DNA from: Desulfurellaceae bacterium bin18
GTDB taxonomy: Bacteria > Desulfobacterota > Binatia > Bin18
DNA length: 64,000 nucleotides
Assembly (NCBI GenBank): GCA_002238415.1
Contig: MPMI01000023.1
Span: 29,346-93,345 of the forward strand
Direction of reading: 5' to 3'
Made by a program: the position numbers and the translations under genes. Shown here piece by piece: positions 25,308-33,893 of the stretch. The stretch's first letter is position 1; the number at the start of each line of letters is the position of its first letter. Below the pieces are notes generated by a model that worked only from the letters and a program-made list of their open reading frames with translations, searched no databases and was not told the DNA's origin.

Positions 25308-26120
25308 ATGGGATATTCTGACGCCTGTCTACTCGCCGTCCTGCAAGGCTTAACCGAGTTTCTGCCTGTTTCTTCTTCCGGCCACCTCGTCCTTGTCCAG
25401 TATTTCCTCGGCAGTTCAGGAGAAATTGATCTGCTGTACAATATTGTCCTGCATGTTGCGACGGCAGTCGCTCTCCTGACCTATTTCCGTCGCGACCTTT
25501 ACGGACTGTGCACCGGTCTCATCCGCACCGCGCCTCCTTCGCCGAGCGTCTTCTCTGGCCGCGAAAGGCAAACCGTTTTCCATATCGTTCTGGCCCTGAT
25601 TCCGACCGCACTCCTCGGGCTGTATATCGACACCCTCTTCATCCCGTTTTTCCTCCGGCCCGATGTTGTCGGTTGCATGCTCCTCCTGACGGGGTGCTTG
25701 CTCTGGTGGGGCAAAGGACAAGGAGCCCGCACTCCGACAACACAGATGCACGCGCTCCACGCGCTCGTCATCGGTGTCCTTCAGGGCCTTGCCGTTATCC
25801 CTGGCATCTCTCGTTCTGGGGTAACGATTACAGGCGGCATTCTCCTGGGCCTCAAGAGAGAACTCGCGGCGCGCTTCTCTTTGCTTATCTCCATTCCGGC
25901 TATTCTTGGGGCCACCCTGCTGGAAGTCTCAAAGCTGGAGGAGCAGGCCCTGCCGCCCCTCGGCCCCTACGTCGCCGGTATGGTGGTCGCCGGCAGCGTC
26001 GGCTATGCGGCGATTGCTCTCATCCTTCGCCTCGTCCAACAGGAGCGGTTTCACCTGTTTGCGTGGTATCTATGGCCCCTCGGTGGTCTGGTGAGTATAG
26101 GATTCCACCTGCTGGGGTAA
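25308..26120 (+). CDS. uppP: Undecaprenyl-diphosphatase
   Basis: A 270-residue integral membrane enzyme that recycles the lipid carrier for peptidoglycan and O-antigen synthesis and can give bacitracin tolerance. Motifs: LQGLTEFLPVSSSGHL near the N-terminus (catalytic Glu and Ser/His) and PGISRSGVTITGG mid-protein. It follows the rfb genes on the same strand after a gap of about 150 bases, consistent with a surface-polysaccharide neighbourhood. Convergent with the anti-sigma operon. Confidence 0.95.
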   Translation: MGYSDACLLAVLQGLTEFLPVSSSGHLVLVQYFLGSSGEIDLLYNIVLHVATAVALLTYFRRDLYGLCTGLIRTAPPSPSVFSGRERQTVFHIVLALIPTALLGLYIDTLFIPFFLRPDVVGCMLLLTGCLLWWGKGQGARTPTTQMHALHALVIGVLQGLAVIPGISRSGVTITGGILLGLKRELAARFSLLISIPAILGATLLEVSKLEEQALPPLGPYVAGMVVAGSVGYAAIALILRLVQQERFHLFAWYLWPLGGLVSIGFHLLG

Positions 26121-26195
26121 CAGCATTCCCGTTCTGTCAAGTGAAATAACCTCCGGCGATCCTGCCGGAAGCGCCGCGTCCGGAGCAGAGCGAGG

Positions 26196-26684
26196 CTATT
26201 CTTCCGTCTTGATGATTGTGGGGGGGAGGGTGTCCGCCGCCGCGCCGATACGAATGATGAGCGTCCCGCCTTGGTGTTTGCGTCCACCGACAAAAAGCAT
26301 GCCCCGATTCGGAATTGATAACAGCGTGCTCATCAGCGGAGAGGGGGAGGCGCCTTCCATCAGCATCACGTGCAGCGCAATCTGTTCGTTCACATACTCT
26401 TTTGGAACGACCTGGAGGAACCGCCCACCGGGCAAGGAGAAGTTTGCCTGTTTGCCAAACTCGACTTGGCGACGCTCCTCCTGAACCAGACGATAGGCCG
26501 AATAGCGGAAGGCTAAAAGCTGAGAACGCATTCCGGTCAGACGATTATCAAATTCTTGTGAGGTGTCAGTTGCCAGGACGGTCTCAACACGGATATGAAC
26601 CATATCCTCTGCGGCGACTGAGGCAGTACACAGGCAAAACACGAGGACGGCCGGCACGGGAAAAGACAGGCGACACGTATTCAT
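26196..26684 (-). CDS. Exported protein of the sigma/anti-sigma operon, unknown function
   Basis: A 162-residue protein with a signal peptide (residues 1-25, cleavage likely after SVAAE). The mature part holds a helical stretch (TGMRSQLLAFRYSAYRLVQEE) and a beta-rich end (GMLFVGGRKHQGGTLIIRIG). I do not recognise the family; the C-terminal pattern recalls small secretin-like or beta-sandwich repeats but no assignment is justified. It overlaps the anti-sigma gene by four bases, so it is probably co-regulated and may be the periplasmic sensor or effector. Confidence 0.7.
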   Translation of the reverse strand: MNTCRLSFPVPAVLVFCLCTASVAAEDMVHIRVETVLATDTSQEFDNRLTGMRSQLLAFRYSAYRLVQEERRQVEFGKQANFSLPGGRFLQVVPKEYVNEQIALHVMLMEGASPSPLMSTLLSIPNRGMLFVGGRKHQGGTLIIRIGAAADTLPPTIIKTEE

Positions 26685-27235
26685 GGCAGCTTTTCCCCCA
26701 GTGTTTCATCGACCCAGATAACCGTGGCATTACTCGTCGGCTCATTCCAGACCAGGACGGTCGAGGTCGCGGAAAGAGATTCGATCTGGGCTTGATTATT
26801 GAGGGCGACGACCACCGGCTTCCTGGCAGTCTGGATATGCACTGCTCCCCTCGAAGTCGGGAGCTGAGTGGAGACCGCCGCGGCAAAGAGACACAGACCA
26901 ACGGTCGTTGCCCACACCGGAATATGCCACGAGAGGGGAGCGTGCCACTGCATGCGCCAGTGTCGAAAACGGTCCGCCCACTGGCTCGCCAGAGATGGAG
27001 GTTGGGCTGCTATGCCCTGCTCAATGCGAGGCCAGAAATCTGAGAAATCAAGACGAGAGACTTCCTCGTCGAGCGTTTGACATAGGGCCTCGTGCGTGTG
27101 TTCGAGCAATTGCATCCGGTGGGAACACGCTGGACAATCGGCGATCTGATCAGCAGCTGCATAACGCCGAGCCTCATCAAGCTCGTTGTCGTACACAAGA
27201 GAAATGAGTTGTGAGGGGTGAGAACAACTCGCCAT
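26681..27235 (-). CDS. Anti-sigma factor, membrane-spanning (zf-HC2-like)
   Basis: A 184-residue protein with an N-terminal cytoplasmic anti-sigma domain (residues 1-80) containing CPAC but with Gln where the usual HxxxCxxC histidine would be, so zinc binding may be altered. One membrane helix follows (HIPVWATTVGLCLFAAAVS) and then a periplasmic tail. It is encoded about 100 bases downstream of the ECF sigma factor, its presumed target, and overlaps the exported protein gene. Confidence 0.82.
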   Translation of the reverse strand: MASCSHPSQLISLVYDNELDEARRYAAADQIADCPACSHRMQLLEHTHEALCQTLDEEVSRLDFSDFWPRIEQGIAAQPPSLASQWADRFRHWRMQWHAPLSWHIPVWATTVGLCLFAAAVSTQLPTSRGAVHIQTARKPVVVALNNQAQIESLSATSTVLVWNEPTSNATVIWVDETLGEKLP

Positions 27236-27339
27236 ACGTTGGGCTATCCTGCTCTTAACGAGCTTCCCACCTGACGGTGCGGGGGAAGGAGGGGGGCGGT
27301 GTCTGACAACGGATGCGAATCATAGGCCAGAAGTCTTGG

Positions 27340-27912
27340 TTAGAGGTCGTGTCCGAGGCGTTTTTGCAGCCTTTTTCTTGCATAGTGCAGGCGACTCATC
27401 ACCGTTCCTCTGGAACACTGCAACACCTGACTGATCTCTTCATAGGACAGCCCCTCGACCGCCCGTAGTAATATGACCGCTTTATGGGCAGGCGTCAACT
27501 CGTCAATAGCGGCCCGGATATGCTGTCCAAATTCGCGTTCGGCAACCTGATCTGAAGGATCAAGGCCCTGCGTATCTGGAATGCTCTCAATCCAATCGTC
27601 ATCGTCATCTCCCCTTGACTGATGTCGCTCGAACAGTGCTCTTCGGCTACGCTGACGCTGTCGGTCAATAGATAGATTTACAATGATGCGATAAAGCCAC
27701 GTATAGAAACTGGACTCTTCTTTAAACTTGCTGATGCTCGCAAAAACCTTGGTAAACGCTTCTTGGGCAACCTCAAGTGCATCTTCCCGGTCATGAAGCA
27801 TTCCCAGCGCAATTGCGACAGCCTTTCGCTGATACCGCTCGACCAGTTCCTGAAACGCCTGCCGGTCATCCTGCTTGCAACGCCGGACGAGTTCCCAATC
27901 GCTTACTTCCAC
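27340..27912 (-). CDS. ECF RNA polymerase sigma factor (RpoE-like)
   Basis: A 190-residue sigma-70 family protein of the ECF group. Region 2 spans about residues 20-90 (AFQELVERYQRKAV to FYTWLYRIIVNLSID), and region 4 about 130-185 (LRAVEGLSYEEISQVLQCSRGTVMSRLHYARKRL). The start is GTG at 27912, where family similarity begins. With the downstream membrane anti-sigma factor and exported protein it forms a signal-responsive cell-surface module, likely envelope stress. Confidence 0.93.
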   Translation of the reverse strand: MEVSDWELVRRCKQDDRQAFQELVERYQRKAVAIALGMLHDREDALEVAQEAFTKVFASISKFKEESSFYTWLYRIIVNLSIDRQRQRSRRALFERHQSRGDDDDDWIESIPDTQGLDPSDQVAEREFGQHIRAAIDELTPAHKAVILLRAVEGLSYEEISQVLQCSRGTVMSRLHYARKRLQKRLGHDL

Positions 27913-28230
27913 CGTTTTCCAGCATCCTTAGGGTGAGACGTGAAAGGAGACATGACTATTCAGCACAAAGCCGCGAAAAAATACGGAGGTACACCCCCCC
28001 GGCCATAGTATCGGGCTCGCGTCTTTCCTAACAGACCCTCGTCGCTAACTGGAGGAGAAAAAACGAAAGAGGTGTGAATGGCACAGGAGTTTTTACGTCC
28101 AACAGCGGCAGATGCAGTTCCCCCTAGCCCTTGGTCAACTTGACAAGACGGGAAACCGGCCTTAAAGATTTCTGCCAAAAGTATATTTTCATCATCCTAT
28201 GTATTGCCCATTCTCAGGCGCAACAAAACC
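27913..28230. promoter_or_regulatory. Divergent intergenic region, sigma-factor operon / ABC operon
   Basis: This 318-base gap holds no convincing ORF. On the plus strand TTGACA (28140-28145) and TAAAGA (28163-28168) are 17 bases apart, a reasonable promoter for the ABC operon starting at 28231. I see no clear ECF-type promoter (GAAC..TCT) for the sigma factor and no RNA structure. Confidence 0.4.
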
Positions 28231-28986
28231 ATGATCGAAGTACAGAATCTTACCAAACGCTATGGTGACCTGACCGCAGTGTCCGACATCTCTTTTCAGG
28301 CTGAGTCAGGCCAGATCCTTGGGTTTCTCGGACCGAACGGTTCTGGGAAAACCACGACCATGCGCATTATTACAGGCTTTATGCCGGCGACCATGGGAAC
28401 CGTCAAAGTGGCCGGATTTGATATCTTTGATGAATCCTTTGAGGCGCGCAAACGGATCGGCTATCTCCCGGAATCCCCACCGCTCTATAACGATATGACG
28501 GTCACCGCATATTTGCGTTTTGTCGCCCACATCAAGGGCATGGCTCGCGCGGATATCCCGGACGCCTTGGACCGTGCGCTGGAGCGCTGTGGCCTGACTG
28601 AGGTGGCTTCTCGTGTCACCGGCTACCTTTCAAAAGGCTATCGGCAACGGGTGGGCCTTGCCCAAGCGATTATCCATAACCCGAGCGTCCTCGTTCTGGA
28701 CGAGCCAACAGTTGGCCTCGACCCGCAGCAGATTATTGGTATCCGTTCCCTGATTAAAGAGCTTGCCGGCGAACATACGGTTATCCTGTCTACGCATATC
28801 CTGCCCGAAGTCGCTCAGGTGTGTGAGAAGGTCGTGATCATTAACGCCGGAAAAGTCGTGGCCGAGGATATGCTAGAGAATCTCGCCCAGGACCAGACGC
28901 TCGAAGACGTGTTTCTCAAAGCCATTGCCCAGGAAGAGCCAGGCGCAGCGGAAACGGAGGAGACGGTGAAGGAGGCCGCGGAATGA
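28231..28986 (+). CDS. ABC transporter ATP-binding protein (GldA/CcmA-like)
   Basis: A 251-residue ATPase: Walker A GPNGSGKTT (from residue 34), signature LSKGYRQRVGLAQAI, Walker B VLVLDEPTVGLDP, and a switch His in STHILPE. It belongs to the single-ATPase exporters of the gliding (GldA) or multidrug type. I chose MIEVQN at 28231 over 28204. It overlaps the permease by four bases and heads a four-gene operon with GldF-, GldG- and DUF4340-type genes. Confidence 0.92.
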   Translation: MIEVQNLTKRYGDLTAVSDISFQAESGQILGFLGPNGSGKTTTMRIITGFMPATMGTVKVAGFDIFDESFEARKRIGYLPESPPLYNDMTVTAYLRFVAHIKGMARADIPDALDRALERCGLTEVASRVTGYLSKGYRQRVGLAQAIIHNPSVLVLDEPTVGLDPQQIIGIRSLIKELAGEHTVILSTHILPEVAQVCEKVVIINAGKVVAEDMLENLAQDQTLEDVFLKAIAQEEPGAAETEETVKEAAE

Positions 28987-29753
28987 GAAACGTCTTAACC
29001 ATCGTTCGCAAAGAGCTGCGGGCGTATTTTGTGTCGCCCATTGCCTACGTCGTCCTGACCGGCTTTCTCCTGTTGGGCGGCTGGTTTTTCTTTAACCTCC
29101 TCTCCCGCTTTAATATGCTGCTGAGTATTTATACCCAGCTCCAGCAGGGAGCGGCAGATCAGCTGAATCTGAACGAGTTTGTCATCGCCCCGCTGATGCA
29201 TAACCTGTCGATTGTGCTGGTCATTCTCGTTCCCATGATCACGATGCGCGCCTATGCGGAAGAAAAAAAAGGTGGCACCTACGAACTCCTGCTGACCTCT
29301 CCGCTCCGCACGGGTGAGATTGTGTTAGGAAAATTCCTGGCCTCGTTTGTGTTCATCTGCATCATGCTGGGCATGACAGGGGTATACCCGGCGGTGCTGA
29401 TTGCGTTTGGCAATCCGGAGATTGGAGTCCTGCTGGCCGGCTATCTCGGCTTGTTGCTGTTGGCGACTTCTTTTGTGGCCGTCGGGCTCCTCACCTCGTC
29501 GTTTACCGAAAACCAGATCATTGCCGCCGTGAGCGGGCTGGTGGCCACGATGCTGCTGTATATTATCGGTTGGCCGGCAGATACGGCTGGTGAGGTGCTC
29601 GGACCTCTCTTGCGCTATTTATCAGCTACCGATCACTTTGCCGATATGGTCAACGGCCTGATCGACACCCAAGATTTAGTGTACTTTGCCAGCCTTATCC
29701 TGCTGTCCTTATTCTTGACCCAGCGTTCGGTTGAATCGCTGCGCTGGAGGTAA
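28983..29753 (+). CDS. ABC-2 type permease (GldF-like)
   Basis: A 256-residue membrane protein with about six helices. The pattern RKELRAYFVSPIAYVVLTGFLLLGGWFFF at the start and AEEKKGGTYELLLTSPLRTGEIVLGKFLA in the first loop are characteristic of GldF-type ABC-2 permeases. It overlaps the ATPase gene and is followed after four bases by the GldG-type gene. The transported substrate is unknown. Confidence 0.9.
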   Translation: MRNVLTIVRKELRAYFVSPIAYVVLTGFLLLGGWFFFNLLSRFNMLLSIYTQLQQGAADQLNLNEFVIAPLMHNLSIVLVILVPMITMRAYAEEKKGGTYELLLTSPLRTGEIVLGKFLASFVFICIMLGMTGVYPAVLIAFGNPEIGVLLAGYLGLLLLATSFVAVGLLTSSFTENQIIAAVSGLVATMLLYIIGWPADTAGEVLGPLLRYLSATDHFADMVNGLIDTQDLVYFASLILLSLFLTQRSVESLRWR

Positions 29754-29757
29754 TGAT

Positions 29758-31308
29758 ATGGCGCGTCTTGGTTCGTTTTACGGAGTAGTCGGAGTCATTC
29801 TGCTGCTGTTCGCCGGGGTGGCCTACTTCTTGACTCGCCATTTTTCGGCTTATGTTCTCGTTCATACGCTGACCGGCCTCGTGGCTGTGATTGGTGCACT
29901 CGTCTCGTCCAGAGGGTCGGTCAAAACCTTTCTTGGTGAGCGCTCGACCAAATACGGAGCCAGTGCTGCGGTCTATTCCCTGCTCTTTATCAGTATCCTC
30001 ATTCTGGTGAATTACCTGTCTACCCGTCACCATCACCGCTTCGACTTGACTGAGGCCAATATCTATAGCCTGTCTCCACAGTCAGAGAATGTGCTCCGTC
30101 AGTTGGATAAAAAACTTGAAATTGACGCCTTTGTCCAAGCCGGCTCGGACCCGCAGCTGCGCGAACTGTTGAGTAGCTATGAGTATGATTCGGACAAAAT
30201 TTCTTCCCGGATCATCGATCCTGATCAGCGACCGGATTTGGCCGAGCGATTCCAGGTCACTACCCTGCCGACCGTTGTGTTGCGGTATGGGGACCAGACC
30301 AATCTCATTAACAGAACAACAGAAGAAGACCTGACCAACGGCATCATCAAAATCTCTCGTCCGGACAAGAAAACCATTTACTTTCTCGAAGGTCACGGAG
30401 AGCCCAGCAGCCAGGACCTCCAGGATGCCGGGAGTTATGGGCAACTCAGGACCGCCCTTGAAAACGAGGGCTATGCCGTCAACACGCTGGTCCTCGCGCC
30501 GGATACAGCCGTACCGGAAGAGACCAATCTGCTGGTCGTGGCCGGCGCGCAGCGTTCTCTCCTGGCGCACGAGACCCAGTTGATCGATACCTATTTGAAA
30601 AAGGCCGGCGCGGCCCTCTTCCTGCTCAACCCGCGGGCAACGCCAGAGCTGATTCCGTATCTGGCCCAGTGGGGGATTCAGGTCGGCAACGATGTCATCG
30701 TCGATGAACAACTCCAACTGCTGCGCGGACGAACGTTTACTCTCACCCCGCTGGCTCAGACCTATGGGGAACATCCGATCACTGCGGATCTGAGCCGACG
30801 CGGCTCGGCGGCTCTCACGACCTACGGAATTTCCCGCTCGGTTGAAGCGGACGCCGACGGCCGGGCTGGAATCACACCAACCAGCTTGGTCAAGACCGGA
30901 CCGAACGCCTGGGCGGAAACCGACCTTGAGGAGGTGTTCCAAAACCAAAGCGTGCGGCTCGACGACCATGACCGCAAAGGCCCTATCTCGCTGGCTACTG
31001 CAGTCACCGTGGAGCTGAAAGAAATAGATCAGGAGCTTGAGGATACCGCCCGGATGGTTGTCTTTGGCAATGCAGGTTTTGCCAACAACCAGTTTATCGG
31101 CCAGTATTTTAACCGGGACTTGTTACTGAACACCGTGAGCTGGCTCGTCGGGGAAGAGGAGCTTATTTCCATCCGCCCCCGGACTATTCGCGCCTCGCGC
31201 GTTCAGCTCACAGCTGATCAAGGAACGACGGTCTTTTATCTCTCCGTCCTGATTCTACCCGAGATACTGCTCATTGCCGGGCTCGCCACGTGGTGGCGAC
31301 GGCGGTAA
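29758..31308 (+). CDS. GldG-family auxiliary ABC transporter protein
   Basis: A 516-residue protein: two or three N-terminal helices, then a periplasmic GldG/IFT52-like region with SRIIDPDQRPDLAERF, TIYFLEGHGEPSSQD and AGAALFLLNPRATPELIPYLAQWGI, and a final membrane helix (TVFYLSVLILPEILLIAGL). I use the ATG at 29758, which has a GGAGGTAAT ribosome site at the end of the permease gene. This family always accompanies GldA/GldF-like transporters; in non-gliding bacteria its role is unclear. Confidence 0.88.
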   Translation: MARLGSFYGVVGVILLLFAGVAYFLTRHFSAYVLVHTLTGLVAVIGALVSSRGSVKTFLGERSTKYGASAAVYSLLFISILILVNYLSTRHHHRFDLTEANIYSLSPQSENVLRQLDKKLEIDAFVQAGSDPQLRELLSSYEYDSDKISSRIIDPDQRPDLAERFQVTTLPTVVLRYGDQTNLINRTTEEDLTNGIIKISRPDKKTIYFLEGHGEPSSQDLQDAGSYGQLRTALENEGYAVNTLVLAPDTAVPEETNLLVVAGAQRSLLAHETQLIDTYLKKAGAALFLLNPRATPELIPYLAQWGIQVGNDVIVDEQLQLLRGRTFTLTPLAQTYGEHPITADLSRRGSAALTTYGISRSVEADADGRAGITPTSLVKTGPNAWAETDLEEVFQNQSVRLDDHDRKGPISLATAVTVELKEIDQELEDTARMVVFGNAGFANNQFIGQYFNRDLLLNTVSWLVGEEELISIRPRTIRASRVQLTADQGTTVFYLSVLILPEILLIAGLATWWRRR

Positions 31309-31335
31309 GCGGTCTGTCTCTCCTCTACGCTGCGT

Positions 31336-32781
31336 ATGAGTGTGCCACGAACTATTCTCATGCTGGTCGTCCTCCTGGGCCTGGGGGCGTACGTCTATTT
31401 TGTTGAGTTGCCAAAAGCCAAACAGGATACCGAAAAGCCGACGGTTTTGACATTTGAGAAGGAGTCGGTGGATACGCTGACCCTGACCTATCCCGAGCGA
31501 GAAATCAGTCTGCAACAGACCGCAGTGGGTGAGTGGAACCTCACGGCCCCCATACAGGCGAAAGCCGACGATACGGCGGTCAATAATATGTTGACCACCC
31601 TGGAAGACGAAGAGGTCACCCGCAGTCTGACCCCCCAAGAGCCGACCGACCTCGCCTTATATGGCCTGGCTCAGCCGCCCGTCGTTGTGCACCTTGTCCT
31701 GCAGGACGGCACGACACTGCCAAAAGTGTCGGTTGGCAAAGACACGCCTGTCGGATTTTCAGTCTATGTCCAAAAGGAAGGTGATCCGCAGCTTCATCTC
31801 ACCCGTCAGGCGTTTCGCTTAGGACTCACCAAACACGTCAAAGAACTAAGAGATAAAGCGGTGCTACCGTTTGAGAGAGACAGTGTCACTCGGATAGCCA
31901 TCGATACCTCCGAGACCAGTATTGTTTTGGCCAAGACGGATGCTGGTTGGACGTTTGAACATCCCGCTCCATACGCCGTCGACGCCAGCGCTATACAAAC
32001 CTATCTCTCGACCCTGGAGGGCATCCGGGCAGAGGACTTCGTTGAGCAACCGCTGCTCGACCTGTCAGCTTTTGGACTCGACCCGGCTCAACTGACCGTT
32101 TCGCTCCACCTTGGGGAAGACACAAAACGAACACTATCGGTTGGAGACGAGAAAAGCGTGGATGCTGGGACAACGCAGCGTTACCTCAAGCGTGACAATG
32201 GAGAAACGTTGTATCTTGTGCGCGCGGGTCTGCTGAAAGACCTGAGTAAGTCCGTCACCGATTTCCGAGATAAGGCTGTCGTCAGCATACCGGAAGGGAA
32301 AATCACCCAAGTCGTGCTCACGCGCCAAGGGGGAGCGGGATTTACGCTCTCGCGAGGGGAAGAGAACGCGTGGGAAATTGACAGCAAATCTGAGGGAACG
32401 CTCAAGACAGCAACCCTCAGCCAATTTGTCACTGACCTGCGAGAACTACGCGGATTCGAGATCGCCGCCGATAACCCGGAAGACTTGAGTCCGTATGGAC
32501 TCGATGATCCGACGATCACCCTTGTCGCCACAGATGAGACCGGCGAAAAACTCGCGACTGTCTTTCTCGGCCAGACAACCCAAGAGGAAACGGAAAAGCA
32601 CTTTGCCATGCGGGCAGGGGGAGAGAGCGTCTTTACTCTGCGGGATTATGTTTTTTCCCGGTTCGATAAGAATCCGGAGGATTTTTGGGAAAAGCCGGAG
32701 CCGGAAACGGAGAGCGCAGAGGAAACGCCCGCCTCAGAGCACAGGGCAGGGGCAGATGTTCAAGAAGAATTGCTGGAATGA
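31336..32781 (+). CDS. DUF4340 domain protein
   Basis: A 481-residue protein with one N-terminal membrane anchor (residues 5-24) and a periplasmic body made of repeated units with the recurring pattern 'LxxYGLxxPxxxVxLxxxxG...LxVGxxTP' at about residues 110, 240 and 380 (LALYGLAQPPVVVHL, LSAFGLDPAQLTVSL, LSPYGLDDPTITLVA). This is the DUF4340 fold that commonly follows GldG. The IS element lies 61 bases after its stop, separating it from a GC hairpin that was probably its terminator. Confidence 0.88.
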   Translation: MSVPRTILMLVVLLGLGAYVYFVELPKAKQDTEKPTVLTFEKESVDTLTLTYPEREISLQQTAVGEWNLTAPIQAKADDTAVNNMLTTLEDEEVTRSLTPQEPTDLALYGLAQPPVVVHLVLQDGTTLPKVSVGKDTPVGFSVYVQKEGDPQLHLTRQAFRLGLTKHVKELRDKAVLPFERDSVTRIAIDTSETSIVLAKTDAGWTFEHPAPYAVDASAIQTYLSTLEGIRAEDFVEQPLLDLSAFGLDPAQLTVSLHLGEDTKRTLSVGDEKSVDAGTTQRYLKRDNGETLYLVRAGLLKDLSKSVTDFRDKAVVSIPEGKITQVVLTRQGGAGFTLSRGEENAWEIDSKSEGTLKTATLSQFVTDLRELRGFEIAADNPEDLSPYGLDDPTITLVATDETGEKLATVFLGQTTQEETEKHFAMRAGGESVFTLRDYVFSRFDKNPEDFWEKPEPETESAEETPASEHRAGADVQEELLE

Positions 32782-32834
32782 ACCCACCCCGGCCCTTTGG
32801 GCCACCCCTCCCAAGAGGGGATAAAAAGCTCCCC

Positions 32835-32842
32835 TCCTTGGA
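32835..32842 (+). repeat. Left 8-bp target-site duplication of the IS
   Basis: TCCTTGGA, repeated exactly at 35865-35872 on the other side of the element. Eight bases is the duplication size known for the IS1595 family. The surrounding CCCCTCCTTGGAGGGG-type sequence is itself palindromic, so the exact junction could shift by a few bases. Confidence 0.75.
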
Positions 32843-32871
32843 GGGAATTATATATTTTAGTCACATTTTAC

Positions 32872-32900
32872 TTGACATCTAGCCCCCTCTTTGGTACGAT
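32872..32900 (+). promoter_or_regulatory. Transposase promoter
   Basis: TTGACA (32872-32877) and TACGAT (32895-32900) with exactly 17 bases between, 27 bases before the transposase start. The sequence TAGTCACATT at the left inverted repeat recurs right after the -10 box (about 32902), which might let the transposase bind and repress its own promoter. Confidence 0.7.
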
Positions 32901-32926
32901 ATAGTCACATTGAGGGAGGGCCAAAG

Positions 32927-33862
32927 ATGGCAAAAGCACCTGGAAAATCACACCGCAAAGGACTGACGCTCTTACAGATTGCCGACAAGTTTGGTGATGA
33001 GGAGAAAGCGCGGGAATGGCTGGAGTCGTTGCGCTGGCCGGACGGGCCGACCTGCCCGTACTGCGGTACCACCAACGTACAGGCCAACATCAAGCATAAG
33101 AGCATGACCCACCGCTGCCGCGAATGCCCTAAGAAGCCGATGTTCACGGTACGGATTGGGACCATCATGGAACAGACCCGCCTCAAGTACCGGGTGTGGG
33201 CGATTGGCATGTATCTCTACACGACGAACTTGAAGGGCATCAGTTCCATGAAGCTTCACCGGGAGTTGGGCATTACGCAGAAGTCAGCGTGGTTTGTCCT
33301 GCATCGCCTCCGCAAGGCTGCTGAGACGGGCACGTCCGTATTTGCCGGGCCGGTGGAAGTGGACGAGACCTACACGGGCGGAAAAAATGCCAATAAGCAC
33401 GCCAGCAAGAAGATTCCGAACGCCACCGGGACGCTCGGCAAGACGCCTGTGGTCGGCATGAAGGACCGCAAGACCAACAAGGTCAGCGCCACAGTGGTCA
33501 AGCATACGAACCAAGAAACCCTCCACGGCTTTGTGACCAACCGGATTGAACCCGGCACCAAGATTTACACGGACGAACATGGCGGCTATGTGGGCTTAGA
33601 CAACCATGAAACGGTCAAGCATAGCGTGAGTGAGTACGTCAACGGCATGGCCCACACGAACGGCATAGAGAGCTTTTGGGCCACCCTCAAACGGGGCTAC
33701 CACGGCACCTACCATCATGTCAGTGAAAAGCACTTGGGCCGGTATGTGACGGAGTTTGCCGAGCGGCATAATGACCGACCGCTTGACACGATTGAACAGA
33801 TGAAGGCGCTCACGCACGGCATGGTCGGCAAGCGCCTAGAGTATAAAGACTTGGTGGCATAG
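32927..33862 (+). CDS. IS1595-family transposase
   Basis: A 311-residue DDE transposase. An N-terminal zinc ribbon (C43, C46, C64, C67), a helix-turn-helix-like part (SSMKLHRELGITQKSAW), then the catalytic core: D146 in VEVDETYTGG, D216 in IYTDEHGGY, and N245/E248 in HTNGIESFWATLKRGYHGTYHH, the ISXO2-type ending. All catalytic residues are present. Start at the ATG after GGGAGGG; an upstream ATG at 32891 lies within the promoter and is rejected. Confidence 0.93.
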   Translation: MAKAPGKSHRKGLTLLQIADKFGDEEKAREWLESLRWPDGPTCPYCGTTNVQANIKHKSMTHRCRECPKKPMFTVRIGTIMEQTRLKYRVWAIGMYLYTTNLKGISSMKLHRELGITQKSAWFVLHRLRKAAETGTSVFAGPVEVDETYTGGKNANKHASKKIPNATGTLGKTPVVGMKDRKTNKVSATVVKHTNQETLHGFVTNRIEPGTKIYTDEHGGYVGLDNHETVKHSVSEYVNGMAHTNGIESFWATLKRGYHGTYHHVSEKHLGRYVTEFAERHNDRPLDTIEQMKALTHGMVGKRLEYKDLVA

Positions 33863-33893
33863 GGTCTGCCCGCAGGACCGACGGAGGGCAGAC

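Noticed and set aside
26315..27043. 242-residue plus-strand ORF
   Set aside because: It is antisense to the anti-sigma and exported protein genes and has shadow composition.
27913..28200. tRNA or small RNA gene in the sigma/ABC intergenic gap
   Set aside because: No cloverleaf or conserved T-loop could be found by reading.
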